Shown here in pieces: positions 9,401 through 16,657 of a stretch of DNA of 64,000 bases; the stretch's first letter is position 1, and every line of letters starts with the position of its first letter. The DNA is taken from assembly GCA_002238605.1 (NCBI GenBank), contig MPMR01000012.1, forward strand, positions 1-64,000, read 5' to 3'. Source of the DNA: BD2-11 clade cluster bacterium bin43 (GTDB lineage: Bacteria; Gemmatimonadota; Gemmatimonadetes; Longimicrobiales; Gaopeijiaceae). The notes under the pieces are model-generated. The model had not been told where the DNA came from and searched no databases. It saw only the letters and a list, made by a program, of their open reading frames with translations. The translations under genes were made by a program, and so were the position numbers.

Positions 9401-9537
9401 CGCTGCCGTTCTGGACCCTCTCCACCGACGTGCGCATGGGGGTGGCCTTCCCTCTCAGGGCCGAGAACGATCCCCCCGGGGCGGCGCTTCGCGTGCGCAA
9501 GGGTCGGCTCCATCTGCGCCTGGGATCGGCGTTCTAG
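6442..9537 (+). CDS. gluzincin peptidase (MA-like) fused to TolB-type propeller and Omp85-like barrel
   Basis: This is an exported 1031-aa protein. A signal peptide (Arg-rich start, then LLPLLFLAGALPAPAPAAA) leads into a peptidase-MA-like domain with HELVH at residues 144-148 and a third ligand Glu187 in WLTEGIATYYE. Residues about 330-600 hold WSPDG-type repeats of a TolB/PD40 beta-propeller. The last 350 residues alternate like a beta-barrel. They contain FPVRGY (Arg907-Gly908), resembling the VRGF/Y loop motif of Omp85/BamA proteins, and end in Phe. An outer-membrane protein exposing a protease-propeller module is inferred; the substrate is unknown. The barrel assignment is the least certain part. 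The next gene is nrdJ after a 310-base gap. Confidence 0.85.
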   Translation: MITRFCRFPDKSGARARALTRVLLPLLFLAGALPAPAPAAAQVPPDENWRTFDTEHFRITYPEALHPLATRLADRAERAWTQLASGFTAPPPGAIDIVLTDHADYSNGFANVVPGNRITLFARPPADGGSLNYFDEWMELVVTHELVHIFHLDPAGGLGGVLRAVLGRYPATWPFFPGRATPTWLTEGIATYYESTLTDAGRVHGTWQDMVLRTGVLENDLEPLSVVSGRSPVWPAGLRPYVYGSEFFHFLMERTDTLGMEQLVQQVAGQLVPYRIDAAARSAFGISFSQAWEAWRASLSAEYRALSDSLAALQPLTTGEALTRGARQALYPRVSPDGARLAFALADGRSDAHVRLRDLDGGGERRFTRTNGLSTFSWTPDGGVIFAQFELADRYRIYSDLYHADAGGRVTRVTRGGRLASPDVHPDGDRAVAVQEGDGTNRLVLVELATGEVSPLAEADPAVHWAFPRWSPDGARIAVSQWRTGGRFDVVILDAGGGVVARVTDDRAVDASPAWSPDGRTLLWSSDRTGIPNLFAVAIDGDGRPGAVRQVTNLLTGAAHPSIDPAGEWIYYSAYHLDGWDIERIPYDPGEWFEPLAGDPRFLVGADRSPDRFEAAIEAESRPYRAFRSLLPTYWQPLYSPPRRIRERDVVGRAFGFSTSGRDLVDRHSFRAWGRLIPDKRRGEGRLGYTTAALGNPVVTLSAGQLYDPAGLTLGERGNGDLDTLYVVDRERRVQLSVDLQRARFRNRIGLTLEASHNWVSSELLDGTLEPSTTFRLNRPTRRVGELAATVGFNTARAYAMSMTRADGVSGALRGRVARVLDLPDDLAGNPSADHGFEEMTGRLSLYRALGNVGFAQQVFALRASGGIARGPGADGFHFEVGDAAGTRERITGFGLFGGSPLLFPVRGYSIASRRGRIAWSASAEYRVPLSLIRRGLGAWPLYFDRVGASLFADAGNAWGPEGEAEPSRSPKRAALASVGLELTVNALPFWTLSTDVRMGVAFPLRAENDPPGAALRVRKGRLHLRLGSAF

Positions 9538-9624
9538 AGGACGGGGCCGCCAGCGGGGAGACCGGTGCCCGGAGCGCACCCGGCCCGGTGGTTCGTCCGG
9601 CGCACTGCTGCGGCCGCGCAACGC

Positions 9625-9654
9625 TTGCGCGTCGCGCGCATGGTATCTTATGAT
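9625..9654 (+). promoter_or_regulatory. candidate nrdJ promoter
   Basis: TTGCGC (9625-9630) and TATGAT (9649-9654, five of six matches to TATAAT) are 18 bases apart. TATCTT at 9644 is an alternative -10. This is the AT-rich part of the 310-base gap before nrdJ. The -35 match is weak. Confidence 0.4.
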
Positions 9655-9665
9655 GTTCGATCATA
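9649..9665. promoter_or_regulatory. inverted repeat over the nrdJ -10 region
   Basis: TATGAT-gttcg-ATCATA is a perfect 6-base inverted repeat whose left arm is the candidate -10. Its position suits an operator for a dimeric regulator. It does not resemble the NrdR box known from nrd operons. Confidence 0.35.
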
Positions 9666-9731
9666 CGCGACATACGGCACCCCTGAGACACCGGCGCCAC
9701 TAGATACGGTGGTTCTGCGGGGTGCCGAGCA

Positions 9732-9815
9732 GTTTCCACAAGCCGACACCCTGGCTGGCGTGCTTTCTGCTTGTTTTGCACAAAGGTGGGGGCTGTTTCC
9801 ACTCGTTTTCCCACA
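9732..9815 (+). promoter_or_regulatory. three DnaA-box-like sites upstream of nrdJ
   Basis: TTTTGCACA (9774-9782) fits the general DnaA box TTWTNCACA exactly. GTTTCCACA (9732-9740) and TTTCCCACA (9807-9815) each differ from it at one base, and a weaker GTTTCCACT is at 9795. The spacings are 42 and 33 bases, near whole helical turns. DnaA control of ribonucleotide reductase genes is known in E. coli; its use here is inference. Confidence 0.35.
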
Positions 9816-9847
9816 ACTCCGGCAAATCCGACAAAATGGAAGGCAGC

Positions 9848-12388
9848 ATGGCGGCCCAACGACCCGCATCTCCGGACGCTCCACCGGCGCACGACGTGCC
9901 CCCCCCCGATCTCCCGCGCGCGACGCTTACGGAGAACGCCCGCATCGTCCTCGGGCTCCGCTATCTCAAGAAGAACGAGGAGGGCGAGCCGACCGAAGAG
10001 CCCGAGACCATGTTCTGGCGGGTCGCGCGCGTGATCGCGGAGGAGGACCGCCGCCATGGCGCAACGGACGCGGCGATCGACGAGGTCGCGCGCCGGTTCT
10101 ACGACCTCATGGCGACCGGCACGTTCGAGCCCAACTCTCCCACGCTCATGAACGCGGGACGGCCTCTCGGACAGCTCTCCGCGTGTTTCGTGCTCCCCGT
10201 CGACGATGCCCTCTCCAACGATAAGAGCGGCATCTACGACACCCTCAAGAGCATGGCGCTGGTCCACCAGTCGGGAGGAGGCACGGGGTTCTCGTTCTCC
10301 CGCCTGCGCACCGAGGGCGACACCGTGCGCTCCACCATGGGAGTCGCGTCCGGCCCGGTGTCCTTCATGCGCCTCTACGACTCCTCCACCGAGGTCGTGA
10401 AGCAGGGAGGGACGCGCCGGGGCGCGAACATGGGCATTCTGCGGGTGGACCATCCCGACATCCGCACCTTCATCACCTGCAAGGACGACACGTCCCAGAT
10501 CACCAACTTCAACATCTCGGTCGCCATCACCGACGCGTTCATGCAGGCGGTGGCGAAGGGCGAGGACTACGACCTCGTCAGCCCGCGCACCGGCGATGTC
10601 GTGGGTCGCGAGAACGCGAGCGAGATCTTCGACATGATCGTGCAGGGTGCGTGGAAGACCGGCGAGCCGGGCGTCTTCTTCATCGACCGGGCCAACGAAT
10701 TCAACCCGGTGCCGAAGCTGGGCCAATACGAGGCCACCAATCCGTGCGGTGAACAGCCGCTGCTGCCCTACGACGTGTGCAACCTGGGGAGCCTCAATCT
10801 CGGCCCGTTCGTGCGCAGGGGGAGCTCGTGGGACGACGATTCCCGGGACGCAATCGACTGGGAGGGGCTCCGCCGGGTCGTCCACCTGTCCGTGCACTTC
10901 CTGGACAACGTGATCGACGCCAACCGCTATCCGCTGCCGCAGATCACCGAGCTGGCGGAGAGAATACGACGCATCGGGCTGGGCGTGATGGGCTGGGCGG
11001 ACATGCTGGTGCGGCTGGGAGTCCCGTACAACTCCGATGCCGCCGTGAAGCTCGCCGAAACCGTCATGCGCTTCATCGACGAGGAAGCCAAGGTCGCTTC
11101 CGCGAAGCTGGCGGAAAGCCGGGGTGTGTTCCCGGCCTGGACGGAATCCATCTGGGGTCCCGAGGAGAGCTGCGCCCGCCGCGCCGACGGAAGCCGCATT
11201 CGTCCGATGCGTCCGCTGCGCAACTGCAACCTCGACACGGTCGCCCCGACGGGCACCATTTCCATCTTCGCTGGCTGCTCGGGCGGCATCGAACCCCTGT
11301 TCGCGGTGGCGTTCATGCGCAACCAGGCCGGCGTGCTGATGCCCGACGTCAACGAGGACTTCGTGCGCATCGCCAGGGAGGGGGGCTGGTACTCGGAGGA
11401 ACTCATGGAGCGGGTGGCGGAGAGCGGCCACATCCACCACGAGGAGGTGCCCGAGGACGTGCAGCGGGTGTTCGTGACCGCGCACGACATCACCCCGGAA
11501 TGGCACGTGCGCATGCAGGCGGCGTTCCAGAAGTACACCGACGCCGCCATTTCCAAGACCACCAACTTTCCCCATGAGGCGACGCCGGAGGATGTCCGCG
11601 AGATCTACGAGCTGGCCTTCTCGCTGGGGTGCAAGGGCGTGACCGTGTACCGCGACGGGTCCCGCCCGATGCAGGTGCTCTCGACCGGCAAGACCGAGAA
11701 GGAGCCGGAAACGACCGGCGAGAAAACGCAGACGACCGGCGAGATCGAGCAGGAGCTCGCGGATGCGCGCGAGGAATGTCACCGGCTGCGTGGCAAGCTC
11801 GAGGAATACGCGCAGCGTGACCGGGACCGCGACCGCCTGGCCGGCGCCGGCCGCCACAAGCGCAAGCGCCCCGCGCTCCTGAAGGGACGTACCGTGAAGA
11901 TGGACTGTCCGCTCGGCGATCTCTACGTCACCATCAACGAGGACGAGACCGGACGACCCTTCGAGGTCTTCTGCACGCTGGGCAAGGCGGGCGGCGCCGC
12001 AATGGCGGACGCGGAGGCGATCGGGCGCCTGATCTCTCTCGCACTTCGCTCGGGAATCCCCATTACCGCCGTCCGCGATCAGCTTCGCGGCATCTCCTGC
12101 GACCGCGCCGTCGGGTTCGGGCTCCGCAAGGTCCTTTCCGCCCCCGACGCCATCGGCCAGGCGATCGAGTACTACCTGCAGGAAAAGGACGGAATCCAGG
12201 CCGAACTCGTCCTCACCGCTCCCGTGACTTCAGCCGCCGGGCCGGCCACCCCTGCCGTCGAGTCTTCCGGCGGCAGCTCCTCCAGGTCGGGCTATCTGGG
12301 CAGCTGTCCGGACTGCGGCACCGGTCAGCTCTCCTTCGAGGAGGGGTGCGTGAAGTGCCATGTGTGCGGCTTCAGCGAGTGCAGTTGA
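9848..12388 (+). CDS. nrdJ: adenosylcobalamin-dependent (class II) ribonucleotide reductase
   Basis: NrdJ reduces ribonucleotides to deoxyribonucleotides using coenzyme B12, with or without oxygen. The protein is 846 aa. The active-site cysteines are visible: Cys113 in SACFVLP and Cys300 in NPCGEQPLL. NPCGE and the downstream DVCNLGSLNLG segment are typical of the catalytic barrel. Around residues 610-680 a charged, probably coiled-coil linker precedes a TSCPD-like region. The C-terminus carries CPDCG and CVKCHVCGFSEC, the redox or zinc-binding tail. The start at 9848 follows GGAAGG at 4 bases; ATG at 9836 and a frame from 9722 are less likely. It stands alone, with its own promoter region. 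Confidence 0.96.
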   Translation: MAAQRPASPDAPPAHDVPPPDLPRATLTENARIVLGLRYLKKNEEGEPTEEPETMFWRVARVIAEEDRRHGATDAAIDEVARRFYDLMATGTFEPNSPTLMNAGRPLGQLSACFVLPVDDALSNDKSGIYDTLKSMALVHQSGGGTGFSFSRLRTEGDTVRSTMGVASGPVSFMRLYDSSTEVVKQGGTRRGANMGILRVDHPDIRTFITCKDDTSQITNFNISVAITDAFMQAVAKGEDYDLVSPRTGDVVGRENASEIFDMIVQGAWKTGEPGVFFIDRANEFNPVPKLGQYEATNPCGEQPLLPYDVCNLGSLNLGPFVRRGSSWDDDSRDAIDWEGLRRVVHLSVHFLDNVIDANRYPLPQITELAERIRRIGLGVMGWADMLVRLGVPYNSDAAVKLAETVMRFIDEEAKVASAKLAESRGVFPAWTESIWGPEESCARRADGSRIRPMRPLRNCNLDTVAPTGTISIFAGCSGGIEPLFAVAFMRNQAGVLMPDVNEDFVRIAREGGWYSEELMERVAESGHIHHEEVPEDVQRVFVTAHDITPEWHVRMQAAFQKYTDAAISKTTNFPHEATPEDVREIYELAFSLGCKGVTVYRDGSRPMQVLSTGKTEKEPETTGEKTQTTGEIEQELADAREECHRLRGKLEEYAQRDRDRDRLAGAGRHKRKRPALLKGRTVKMDCPLGDLYVTINEDETGRPFEVFCTLGKAGGAAMADAEAIGRLISLALRSGIPITAVRDQLRGISCDRAVGFGLRKVLSAPDAIGQAIEYYLQEKDGIQAELVLTAPVTSAAGPATPAVESSGGSSSRSGYLGSCPDCGTGQLSFEEGCVKCHVCGFSECS

Positions 12389-12409
12389 GCCGACGGCCGA
12401 GATGCCGGC

Positions 12410-13342
12410 ATGACGCGCCTCTCCGGGTATTCGGCGTTTCTGCTGGCGGCAACGCTGGCCTGCGGAGGGGAGCGGGGTAGCGAGCCTGCCCAGCGAGTCG
12501 AACGCCCAGCCTTCCCGGGAGCGCGTGCCTTCGAGCTGATCGAGACGCAGCTCGCGTTCGGGCCGCGGGTGCCGGGCACGGCTGGTCATGCCGCACAGCT
12601 GGAGTGGATGGTCGAGCACCTGACGGCGCACGCCGACACGGTCATCGTCGACCGCTTCCGCTACACCACCACCGCCGGCGACACCCTGCCGCTGGCCAAC
12701 GTCCTCGCCCGCTTCAACGCCGCCAACCCCGACCGGCTGCTCTTCCTGGCTCACTGGGACACCCGGCCCATCTCCGACCAGAGCACCAATCCGGAGGAGC
12801 GTGACACGCCCGTCCCGGGGGCCAACGACGGCGCTTCCGGCGTGGCCGTGCTCCTGGCGCTTGCCGAGCTCTTTTCCGTTCAGCCGCCCCCCGTCGGCGT
12901 CGACCTGCTCATGGTGGACGGTGAGGACTACGGCCCCACCACGGCGGACATGTTCATCGGCTCCGAGCGCTACGCCGAGCAGCCGCTGGGCGGCCAGCCG
13001 CGCTATGCGGTCCTCCTCGACATGGTCGGGGACCGCGATCCCGGTTTCCCCGTGGAAGGGTACTCCTCCCGTTACGCTCCGCGCGTGGTGCAGCGCGTCT
13101 GGGGGATCGCGCGCGACCTGGGATACGGCCGCCTCTTCCCGATGACGGTGCGTCCTCCCATCCAGGACGACCACGTGCCGTTGAACGAAGCCGGGATCCC
13201 GGCCGTGGACATCATCGACTTCGAGTACGGGCCGGGAAACTCGCTCTGGCACACCCCGAACGACGTCGCCGCCAACGTGAGCCCGGCAACGCTGGAGGTC
13301 GTAGGCGAGGTGGTTGCGGAGATCGCGTATCGAGGAGGCTGA
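12410..13342 (+). CDS. M28-family zinc hydrolase lipoprotein, glutaminyl-cyclase-like
   Basis: This 310-aa protein has a lipoprotein signal ending at Cys18 (LAATLAC). The M28 metal-binding pattern is present: AHWDTRP, PGANDGASGVAVLLALAE, VDGEDYG, and a late DHVPLNEAGIPAVDIIDF followed by WHTPND. The DHVPL and single-metal arrangement resembles glutaminyl-peptide cyclotransferases, which form N-terminal pyroglutamate. Aminopeptidase activity remains possible. It is probably anchored to the outer face of the inner or outer membrane. It starts 21 bases after nrdJ, on the same strand. Confidence 0.88.
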   Translation: MTRLSGYSAFLLAATLACGGERGSEPAQRVERPAFPGARAFELIETQLAFGPRVPGTAGHAAQLEWMVEHLTAHADTVIVDRFRYTTTAGDTLPLANVLARFNAANPDRLLFLAHWDTRPISDQSTNPEERDTPVPGANDGASGVAVLLALAELFSVQPPPVGVDLLMVDGEDYGPTTADMFIGSERYAEQPLGGQPRYAVLLDMVGDRDPGFPVEGYSSRYAPRVVQRVWGIARDLGYGRLFPMTVRPPIQDDHVPLNEAGIPAVDIIDFEYGPGNSLWHTPNDVAANVSPATLEVVGEVVAEIAYRGG

Positions 13343-13482
13343 CGCGGCGCCGGGCCCTGTCGCGCGAAGCATACTCTTGATGCATTATTCCACGTAGCGG
13401 GCGGAAGCCACTGGTACGGAATGTGAGCGCCCGGACGATGTCCAGGTGCGCTTTCCGGACCGACGAATCGGATGAGAACCGG

Positions 13483-14451
13483 ATGAACGACAACGAGGGC
13501 ATCGGGGTCGCGGTGGTGCAGGGGGCCGGGGTCCCCTTCGACCAGGAGGCGGCGATCGGGAAGGTGCACGCGCTCACCGCCGAAGCCGCCGCAGGGGGAG
13601 CGCAGCTGGTTCTCTTCCCGGAAGCCTATGTGGGCGGATACCCCTGGGGTCTGGCCTTCGGCACGTCCGTGGGCGGTCGTTCGCCGGCAGGCCGCCGAAC
13701 ATGGGACCGATACCTGAAGGGGGCGGTGGAAGTCCCGGGCCCGGCCGCCGACCGCATCGGCGAGGCCGCGGCGGCTCACGGCGTCTACCTGGCCGTCGGG
13801 ATCGTGGAGCGGGATGCCGACTACAGCGGAGGTACGCTCTTCTGCACGCTTCTCTACTTCGGCCCCGACGGCTCGCTGCTGGGGAAGCATCGAAAGCTCA
13901 AGCCGACCGCCGCCGAGCGCTTCATCTGGGGCGAAGGCGACGGCAGCACGCTCACGGTCGTGGACACGCCCCTGGGCCGGGTCGGCGGCCTCATCTGCTG
14001 GGAGAACTACATGCCGCTGGCCCGCACGGCGATGTACGCGAAGGGGGTGGAGATCTACCTGGCCCCCACCGCCGACGGACGCGAGCGCTGGCAGGCCACG
14101 CTCCGCCACATCGCCCTCGAAGGAAGGTGCTTCGTGCTCGGCTGCAACCAGTACGCCACCCGCGCCCAGTACCCGGCCGACCTGGAGATCGCCGGCGAAC
14201 TCAAGGACTGGCCGGAACGTCTGTGCGCCGGCGGGAGCGCGATCTATTCCCCGTCCGGGGCGCGCCTGGCGGGACCCCTCTGGGACCAGGAGGGGATTCT
14301 CTTCGCCCGCCTCGATCCCGACGCCGTCACGCGCGGGAAGTTCGACTTCGACGTGGTGGGTCACTATGCCCGCCCCGACGTCTTTCAGCTCAGTGTCAAC
14401 GAAAACCCGTTTCCGCCCGTGACCTTTCGCGGCGCCGCATCGACACGCTGA
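13483..14451 (+). CDS. nitrilase-family carbon-nitrogen hydrolase
   Basis: The 322-aa protein carries the Glu-Lys-Cys triad of the nitrilase superfamily: Glu47 in LFPEAYVGGYPWG, Lys138 in HRKLKPT, and Cys172 in GGLICWENYMP. GGYPWG and HRKLKPTAAERFIWGEGDG are close to true nitrilases that turn nitriles into carboxylic acids and ammonia, rather than to amidases. This narrower call is based on motif memory. The ATG at 13483 starts 36 residues before the first conserved strand; in-frame ATGs at 13423 and 13438 are alternatives. A 140-base gap from the M28 gene holds only a weak TACTCTTG element at 13372. Confidence 0.92.
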   Translation: MNDNEGIGVAVVQGAGVPFDQEAAIGKVHALTAEAAAGGAQLVLFPEAYVGGYPWGLAFGTSVGGRSPAGRRTWDRYLKGAVEVPGPAADRIGEAAAAHGVYLAVGIVERDADYSGGTLFCTLLYFGPDGSLLGKHRKLKPTAAERFIWGEGDGSTLTVVDTPLGRVGGLICWENYMPLARTAMYAKGVEIYLAPTADGRERWQATLRHIALEGRCFVLGCNQYATRAQYPADLEIAGELKDWPERLCAGGSAIYSPSGARLAGPLWDQEGILFARLDPDAVTRGKFDFDVVGHYARPDVFQLSVNENPFPPVTFRGAASTR

Positions 14452-14489
14452 CGCGACGCCCGCGGGGCCCGCTTCCGGAGGCCGACACC

Positions 14490-15710
14490 ATGCAGGACAC
14501 CGCAACGCAGGCGATCACGTCATCCTACCTCGATGAAGCCGACCGATTCGGCGCCCACCACTACCATCCGCTCCCGGTCGTGCTCGAACGGGGCGAGGGC
14601 GTCTGGGTCTGGGACGTGGAGGGACGCCGCTATCTCGACATGCTGAGCGCCTACTCCGCACTCAATCAGGGTCACCGGCATCCGCGCATCGTCGGCGCCG
14701 CGCGGGATCAGATGCAGCGCCTGACCCTCACCTCGCGCGCGTTCCACAACGACCAGATGGGCCCGTTCCAGCGCGAGCTGTGCGAGCTCACCGGCTTCGG
14801 GCGCGTCCTGCTCATGAACACGGGCGCGGAAGGCGTGGAGACCGCGATCAAGATGGTCCGCAAGTGGGGCTACCAGGTGAAGGGGATCCCGCGCGACAAG
14901 GCGGAGGTCATCGTCTGCGACAACAACTTCCATGGCAGAACGACCACCATCGTGGGCTTTTCCTCCGAGTTCGAGTACCGGAGAGGCTTCGGCCCGTTCA
15001 CGCCCGGCTTCCGCAGGATCCCCTACGGGGACATCGACGCCCTGCGCGACGCCATCAACGAGTGCACCGCGGGCTTCCTGGTCGAGCCCATCCAGGGCGA
15101 AGGAGGCGTCATCGTGCCCCCGCGCGGCTACCTGCGTGCTGCCCGGGACCTCTGCTCAAGGCATCAGGTGGCCCTGGTCGCCGACGAGATCCAGACCGGA
15201 CTGGGGCGCACCGGACGACTCATGTGCTGCGACTGGGAGGACGTGCGTCCGGACGTGCTCATCCTGGGCAAGGCCCTGGGCGGCGGCGTGTACCCGGTCT
15301 CGGCGGCGATCGCGGATTCGGAGTTCATGGACGTGTTCCGTCCCGGCGACCACGGCTCCACCTTCGGCGGCAATCCGCTGGCGGCCGCGGTCGCGCGCGC
15401 GGCGCTGGCGGTCCTCGTCGAGGAAGGGCTGGTCGAGCGGTCCGCCCGGCTGGGCGAATGGTTCATGCAGAGGCTGCGCGCCATCGACTCCCCGCACGTC
15501 GAAGAAGTGCGCGGCCGGGGCTTGATGATCGGCCTGGTCATCAGAGCGTCGTCGGGTCCGGCGCGTCCCTTCTGCGAGGCCCTTTGGCACCGGGGCATCC
15601 TGGCCAAGGAGACGCACAAGCAGGTCATTCGCTTCGCGCCCCCACTGGTAATCGGGCGGGAAGAACTCGAGGAGGCTCTGGTTCAGGTGGAGGCGGTGCT
15701 CTCGACCTGA
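14490..15710 (+). CDS. rocD: ornithine--oxo-acid aminotransferase
   Basis: This PLP enzyme moves the delta-amino group of ornithine to 2-oxoglutarate, giving glutamate semialdehyde and glutamate, and so links arginine and proline metabolism. The protein is 406 aa. Family features include AYSALNQGHRHP, the MNTGAEGVETAIK phosphate-binding region, HGRTTTIVGFS, VEPIQGEGGVIVP, DEIQTGLGRTG, and the PLP lysine Lys261 in GKALGGGVYPVSA. The ATG at 14490 follows GGAGG at about nine bases. The same frame runs far upstream through the nitrilase gene, but that part is a shadow. The 3' end meets a convergent gene after 46 bases. Confidence 0.95.
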   Translation: MQDTATQAITSSYLDEADRFGAHHYHPLPVVLERGEGVWVWDVEGRRYLDMLSAYSALNQGHRHPRIVGAARDQMQRLTLTSRAFHNDQMGPFQRELCELTGFGRVLLMNTGAEGVETAIKMVRKWGYQVKGIPRDKAEVIVCDNNFHGRTTTIVGFSSEFEYRRGFGPFTPGFRRIPYGDIDALRDAINECTAGFLVEPIQGEGGVIVPPRGYLRAARDLCSRHQVALVADEIQTGLGRTGRLMCCDWEDVRPDVLILGKALGGGVYPVSAAIADSEFMDVFRPGDHGSTFGGNPLAAAVARAALAVLVEEGLVERSARLGEWFMQRLRAIDSPHVEEVRGRGLMIGLVIRASSGPARPFCEALWHRGILAKETHKQVIRFAPPLVIGREELEEALVQVEAVLST

Positions 15711-15756
15711 GCCGGGTCGGACGGCGCGCCGGGCCGGGACGGATGGCCCAGGCCTC

Positions 15757-16035
15757 TCACCACTCGATTTCGCCCTTCCGGGAAATGTCCACCTGCTCGG
15801 CCTCCCCGTCGCCGAGCAGGACCTGCTCGATCTGCTCGTAGAGGAACTTCCTCGAGCTGGCTTCGCGTGGATCCAGCCCGTAGTGATTGATCAGCAGGGT
15901 CTGGTGCTGGAGCCAGTCGGCCCAGCACAGGCGGCAGATGCGGCGCAGCAGCCGTTCGCCCAGTTCCGTGCGGAACGGGGCCTTCTCCAGCGCGGCCGAC
16001 TCCTTGCCGCAACGTTTACAGGCGATCGTGTCCAC
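15757..16035 (-). CDS. YggX-like iron-trafficking / oxidative-damage protein with two CxxC pairs
   Basis: The 92-aa protein aligns by eye with the YggX (Fe(2+)-trafficking) family. The stretch ELGERL..W..W..HQTLLIN and the following RKFLYEQIEQVL match the YggX core GELGKRI..W..WQHKQTMLIN and its last helix. YggX protects iron-sulfur enzymes. Unlike E. coli YggX, which has a single conserved Cys, this version has CKRC (Cys6, Cys9) and CRLC (Cys34, Cys37). It may therefore bind zinc or a cluster. It is a single gene, convergent with rocD, and its 5' side faces the DksA-like gene. Confidence 0.75.
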   Translation of the reverse strand: MDTIACKRCGKESAALEKAPFRTELGERLLRRICRLCWADWLQHQTLLINHYGLDPREASSRKFLYEQIEQVLLGDGEAEQVDISRKGEIEW

Positions 16036-16130
16036 GGAACTCGTCGTTTACAGGCCGGAGCCCTTTGGGATCGGGTGTGGGGAGGCGCCCCACCGGAATG
16101 CGGGGTCCGGGATCATGAACGCCCGGCACG

Positions 16131-16157
16131 TTGGAAACCCCGTCGGATTATTGTAAT
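16131..16157 (+). promoter_or_regulatory. candidate promoter of the DksA-like gene
   Basis: TTGGAA (16131-16136) and TGTAAT (16152-16157) are 15 bases apart in a local AT-rich patch, 83 bases before the GTG start. The spacing is short for a sigma-70-type site. The remainder of the 204-base divergent gap shows nothing clear. Confidence 0.3.
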
Positions 16158-16239
16158 TTGCTGGCGATCGGACGAAAGGCGTCCCGGTGTCTGCAGCCCG
16201 CCAGCGACAGCCGCACAACCGACTACCAAGGTACAGAAC

Positions 16240-16629
16240 GTGGCGATTCTCACCAAGGAGCAACTTGCGCACATCGAGAATCGGCTCCTCGAGGAGCGGT
16301 CTCGCTCGCTGAGGTCCCTGGGCCTCTTCGACCGTATGGCGAAGGAGAACAGGGCGTCGGGCGACTCGAATCTCGCCGCCTACACCGACCACATGGCGGA
16401 CCAGGGCACCGAGGCGATGGAACGCGAGAAGGCCGCGCTCTTCGCAACCAAGGAAGGCCGGTATCTCTACCGGATCGAAGACGCGCTCCGCCGACTCTAC
16501 TCGGATCCGGAGAACTTCGGCCGCTGTCAGGCAACCGGGAAGCCGATAAACTTCCGGCGGCTGGACGCGCTGCCGCACGCCAGGTACTGCATCGAATACA
16601 AGCGCGAGCTGGAAGCGCGGGGCGAATAG
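16240..16629 (+). CDS. DksA/TraR-like RNA polymerase-binding protein with incomplete zinc finger
   Basis: The 129-aa protein has the family layout: an N-terminal helical, coiled-coil-like region (about residues 5-80, with ENRASGDSNLAAYTDHMADQGTE) and a C-terminal finger region with RRLDALPHARYCIEYK. DksA-type proteins enter the RNA polymerase secondary channel and adjust stable RNA transcription. Of the four finger cysteines only Cys96 and Cys117 remain; the partners are Thr99 and Tyr120. The acidic tip residues expected between the helices are present in general form. The GTG start follows AAGG at eight bases and begins VAILTKEQL, a typical family N-terminus. Confidence 0.85.
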   Translation: MAILTKEQLAHIENRLLEERSRSLRSLGLFDRMAKENRASGDSNLAAYTDHMADQGTEAMEREKAALFATKEGRYLYRIEDALRRLYSDPENFGRCQATGKPINFRRLDALPHARYCIEYKRELEARGE

Positions 16630-16657
16630 CGAACGCCGGGTCCCGGCCGGGCCGGTC

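Noticed and set aside
9538-9847. Cobalamin riboswitch before nrdJ
   Set aside because: A GGAGACCGGTGCC stretch near 9556 recalls a B12 box, but the required upstream elements would fall inside the previous gene and the order of conserved parts is wrong.
9722-9847. N-terminal extension of NrdJ from 9722
   Set aside because: The added 42 residues are Cys/His-rich without family resemblance and cover the DnaA-like sites. A good ribosome-binding site precedes 9848.
13701-14489. Fusion of a nitrilase-region frame with ornithine aminotransferase
   Set aside because: The upstream frame overlaps the nitrilase in another phase and is Arg/Gly-rich. rocD has its own ATG and GGAGG.
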